Of a stretch of DNA of 8,502 nucleotides, positions 6,652 to 8,502 are shown one piece after another. The notes beneath the pieces were generated by a model. It was given only the letters and a program-made list of their open reading frames with translations. It was not told the origin of the DNA and ran no database searches. The stretch comes from Archaeoglobaceae archaeon (GTDB lineage Archaea > Halobacteriota > Archaeoglobi > Archaeoglobales > Archaeoglobaceae). The first letter of the stretch is position 1, and each line of letters starts with the position of its first letter. The stretch spans positions 1 through 8,502 of the forward strand of contig JALWBF010000057.1 of assembly GCA_027016055.1 (NCBI GenBank), in the 5' to 3' direction. Both the position numbers and the translations under genes were made by a program.

Positions 6652-6659
6652 GAGGTGAT
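6652..6659 (+). promoter_or_regulatory. Shine-Dalgarno site for the glycosyltransferase at 6666
   Basis: GAGGTGAT matches the archaeal anti-Shine-Dalgarno over eight bases and lies 6 nt before the ATG at 6666, which fixes that start. An AT-rich stretch around 6616-6630 could supply a TATA box with a start near 6648, but this is weaker. Confidence 0.8.
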
Positions 6660-6665
6660 GTAAGC

Positions 6666-7805
6666 ATGAAAAGAAAAGAGGTAGATAGGAAGATCAAGAT
6701 TGGAATGATGTCTCCATGGAACACAAATTGCGGAGTATCAATTCATGCCGAGCTGGTAGGGCGAGAATGGATAAAAATGGGGCATGATCTAACTGTTTTT
6801 GCACCGGACGAAAGTTATTGGGGAAAACCGCTAACGCATCCAGACGAGCCTTTCGTGAAGCGATGCTACGTCTTGAACAGAGGATTCATCGGCGTACCAG
6901 ATGAGAGACTCGAGAAGTTTTTCAAGAAAAATGAAATTTTAAAGTTTGAAGGAAATGCTTTTGTCGTTCAAAACCTAGAACTTATGCCCATTTTTGGATT
7001 GAGAGATATCTGGGACAAAATAAACTGTAACAAGAGATTGCTAGTTATTCACGAGGGGTCACCACCGATGTTTCCAGAATTTTACGAGCTCGAGTTCGAT
7101 AAAATTATTTGCTTCGATAAGAGGTATGTGGACTTATTCAGCAAATACTTCCCCAGAAAAAAAATTAGGAACATCCCATATCCTTGCCATAAGTGGAAAC
7201 CGGGAAGCAAAGAACAGGCTAGGAGAAAATTAAAGAAGAAGTTAAAATTGGAGTCCAACTTAGATTTGCCTATCGATGATAAAACAAAAATAGTCTTTAC
7301 ATTTGGCATTAATGTTAAGACCCATATGGCAGTTCTCAAAGTCCTAGACCAGATCAATAATCGAAAATACCGCCTGCTATTCCTAGCATTGCCAACCGAA
7401 ATCCCAGTCGATGATGCACTGAAGCGCTACTTGGAAGAAAGGTTTAAGTTCCTGAAAGTCCTGCCACAACAGGCTCTATCTTTTGAACAGCTATACGAAT
7501 ATCTTCACGCCGCTGATCTACTGATACTACATAAAGGTCGGACGGGCAATATAGTTGTCTCAAGCACGGTCTATCTGTGCTTGGGCTCCGGCTGTCCGAT
7601 CGCTATTCGTGAGAGTAAATTCACCGAAGATCTCGGTAAAGAGGTCATTATATATAGAGATCATGAGGAGCTAAAACAGAAAATCATAGAGCTTTTCGAA
7701 GATGATGGAACATTACTGTCTGAGTTGCACAAAGCTATAAAGAGGAAGATAAAGAAGCATGATGCCCGGAAAGTTGCCAGAGAATTTATAAAAATTATGA
7801 AATAA
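6666..7805 (+). CDS. GT-B-fold glycosyltransferase (GT4-like)
   Basis: A 379-residue, probably cytoplasmic or membrane-associated, glycosyltransferase. The N-terminal domain (about 10-170) begins with IGMMSPWNTNCGVSIHAELV and continues with REWIKMGHDLTVFAP, the typical opening of GT4-like enzymes that bind the acceptor there. The C-terminal, nucleotide-sugar-binding domain (about 205-350) has IVFTFG at 209-214 and then LHKGRTGNIVVSST followed by LGSGCPIAI. The usual GT4 E-x7-E signature is missing; LHK (288-290) and VVSST (297-301) occupy that area. A lysine-rich insertion (about 185-197) is absent from the related gene next door. The sugar donor and acceptor cannot be told from sequence. The start is secured by a strong Shine-Dalgarno. 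It is divergent from the AbrB-M48 unit and convergent with the related gene, with 3' ends overlapping by 11 bp. Confidence 0.83.
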   Translation: MKRKEVDRKIKIGMMSPWNTNCGVSIHAELVGREWIKMGHDLTVFAPDESYWGKPLTHPDEPFVKRCYVLNRGFIGVPDERLEKFFKKNEILKFEGNAFVVQNLELMPIFGLRDIWDKINCNKRLLVIHEGSPPMFPEFYELEFDKIICFDKRYVDLFSKYFPRKKIRNIPYPCHKWKPGSKEQARRKLKKKLKLESNLDLPIDDKTKIVFTFGINVKTHMAVLKVLDQINNRKYRLLFLALPTEIPVDDALKRYLEERFKFLKVLPQQALSFEQLYEYLHAADLLILHKGRTGNIVVSSTVYLCLGSGCPIAIRESKFTEDLGKEVIIYRDHEELKQKIIELFEDDGTLLSELHKAIKRKIKKHDARKVAREFIKIMK

Positions 7806-8502
7806 GATCTTTAAAGAGCTCAACATATTTCCTTGCAATTTTTTCAGCAGAGCGTTTTTCAACAAACTCCTTTGCTTTGTTTAATATCTTAACTTTCTCA
7901 CTTTCATTTTCAAGAATTTTTGATAATATTCTCCCCAGATCCGCTTCATCGTTATACCTAATAATAGCATCCCCAAACGGGTAAAAGTAGTCCGAATTTC
8001 TTGGAGCGAGAATGGGTCTACCCGTACCTATTAACTGGAAAGCTGTACTCGAAACAACTGCACCTTTACTTCCAGGTTTATGAAGAACTATAACGTCAGA
8101 AGCAAAGGCATATTTATCCAATTTCTCCCATGTCAAGTTATCCTCAACTCGAACAATGCATTGCTTTAAATTATTCACCTTACTCTTACTATTGCAAAGA
8201 ATTAAGAAGATTACATCGGAGTTAACATCATTGGGTAAAATCGGTTTATATCCCCTCTGGGCAAAGATTAGGACAATTTTTTTATCTATAGGTAACCCTA
8301 GCTCTTTTCTTGCCATTATTTGGTTCCCCTCTCGCCAAGGAGCACAAGGGAATGGAATATAATACGCATTCTCATATACCTTTTTTATAAATTTCTGCCT
8401 CTCGTCAAAGTAAACTACTGCATCCCACTCTATTTGATAAAACCATGGTTCCTCAGGTAAATGATTTTCATGCAATATATGAATTAAAATTTTAGTTTTT
8501 TT
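7795..8502 (-). CDS. GT-B-fold glycosyltransferase, C-terminal part (runs off right edge)
   Basis: The frame stays open through the right edge, so the N-terminus is outside the window. The TTG at 8475 could be taken for a start, but the codons upstream of it (KKTKILIHI) continue the alignment with the neighbour's KRLLVIHE strand, so that TTG is an internal leucine. About 235 codons are visible. Matches to the complete gene at 6666 include FYQIEWD/FYELEFD, YFDER/CFDKR, IPFPCAPW/IPYPCHKW, LPIDKK/LPIDDK, then LHK-x6-VVSST and G(T/S)G-x-PI. It is therefore a paralogue with a full C-terminal nucleotide-sugar domain and, like its neighbour, no E-x7-E motif. It lacks the lysine-rich insertion. A five-T tract follows its stop on the minus strand (7794-7790). 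Its substrate is unknown; surface glycan or glycolipid synthesis is an inference. Confidence 0.8.
   Translation of the reverse strand, partial: KKTKILIHILHENHLPEEPWFYQIEWDAVVYFDERQKFIKKVYENAYYIPFPCAPWREGNQIMARKELGLPIDKKIVLIFAQRGYKPILPNDVNSDVIFLILCNSKSKVNNLKQCIVRVEDNLTWEKLDKYAFASDVIVLHKPGSKGAVVSSTAFQLIGTGRPILAPRNSDYFYPFGDAIIRYNDEADLGRILSKILENESEKVKILNKAKEFVEKRSAEKIARKYVELFKDLIS

Noticed and set aside
4050..6665. Direct repeat of the tRNA-Gln 3' end marking an integrated element
   Set aside because: No second copy of the T-arm/acceptor sequence was found on the far side of the AT-rich block or elsewhere in the window, and no integrase is present.
7082..7357. A 91-codon minus-strand open frame within the first glycosyltransferase
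   Set aside because: It is antisense to a gene with a secure start and conserved motifs and has no ribosome site or family resemblance.
8469..8475. TTG at 8475 as the start of the right-hand glycosyltransferase
   Set aside because: The frame is open to the edge, and the upstream codons align with the neighbour's IHE strand; the N-terminal domain would otherwise be missing.
1..8502. CRISPR array or insertion sequence
   Set aside because: No regularly spaced direct repeats, terminal inverted repeats or transposase genes were seen.

Overview
The window looks like euryarchaeal chromosome, most like Archaeoglobi by gene content; the genus is a guess. Support comes from an archaeosortase A-type membrane transpeptidase, an archaeal DUF460 protein, a RIO2 kinase with an N-terminal winged helix, archaeal TATA boxes, GGAGGT/GAGGTGAT ribosome binding sites and a tRNA gene without an encoded CCA end.

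Region 1 (1-3920, all minus strand) is a tight operon read from right to left: a DUF167 protein, RIO2 kinase, a DUF460 RNase H-like/coiled-coil protein, archaeosortase A, and the first 14 codons of another gene that starts inside the artA 3' end and runs off the left edge. Spacings are 11, -4, 16 and -23 nt. A TATA element near 3964-3973 lies between this operon and a divergent tRNA-Gln(CTG) gene (3995-4067) and is well placed to serve both.

Region 2 (about 4070-6431, minus strand) is clearly more AT-rich than its surroundings. It holds a two-gene module: a small protein with two tandem AbrB-type DNA-binding repeats, overlapping by ATGA with a 603-residue polytopic membrane protein that ends in a complete M48-type zinc metalloprotease domain. 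A soluble DNA-binding protein paired with a membrane protease suggests a signal-transducing regulator/protease pair. This is the best candidate here for an undescribed system. Its position beside a tRNA gene and its base composition suggest acquisition, but no attachment-site repeat is visible.

Region 3 (6432-6665) is a divergent intergenic space with alternating CGGTTTA half-sites around a TATA-like element, a likely operator/promoter region.

Region 4 (6666-8502) holds two related GT-B-fold glycosyltransferases facing each other, with 3' ends overlapping by 11 bp. The first is complete; the second runs off the right edge. Both lack the usual GT4 E-x7-E signature and share LHK-x6-VVSST instead. 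Surface glycan synthesis and archaeosortase processing of surface proteins could be linked thematically, but the genes are in separate transcription units.
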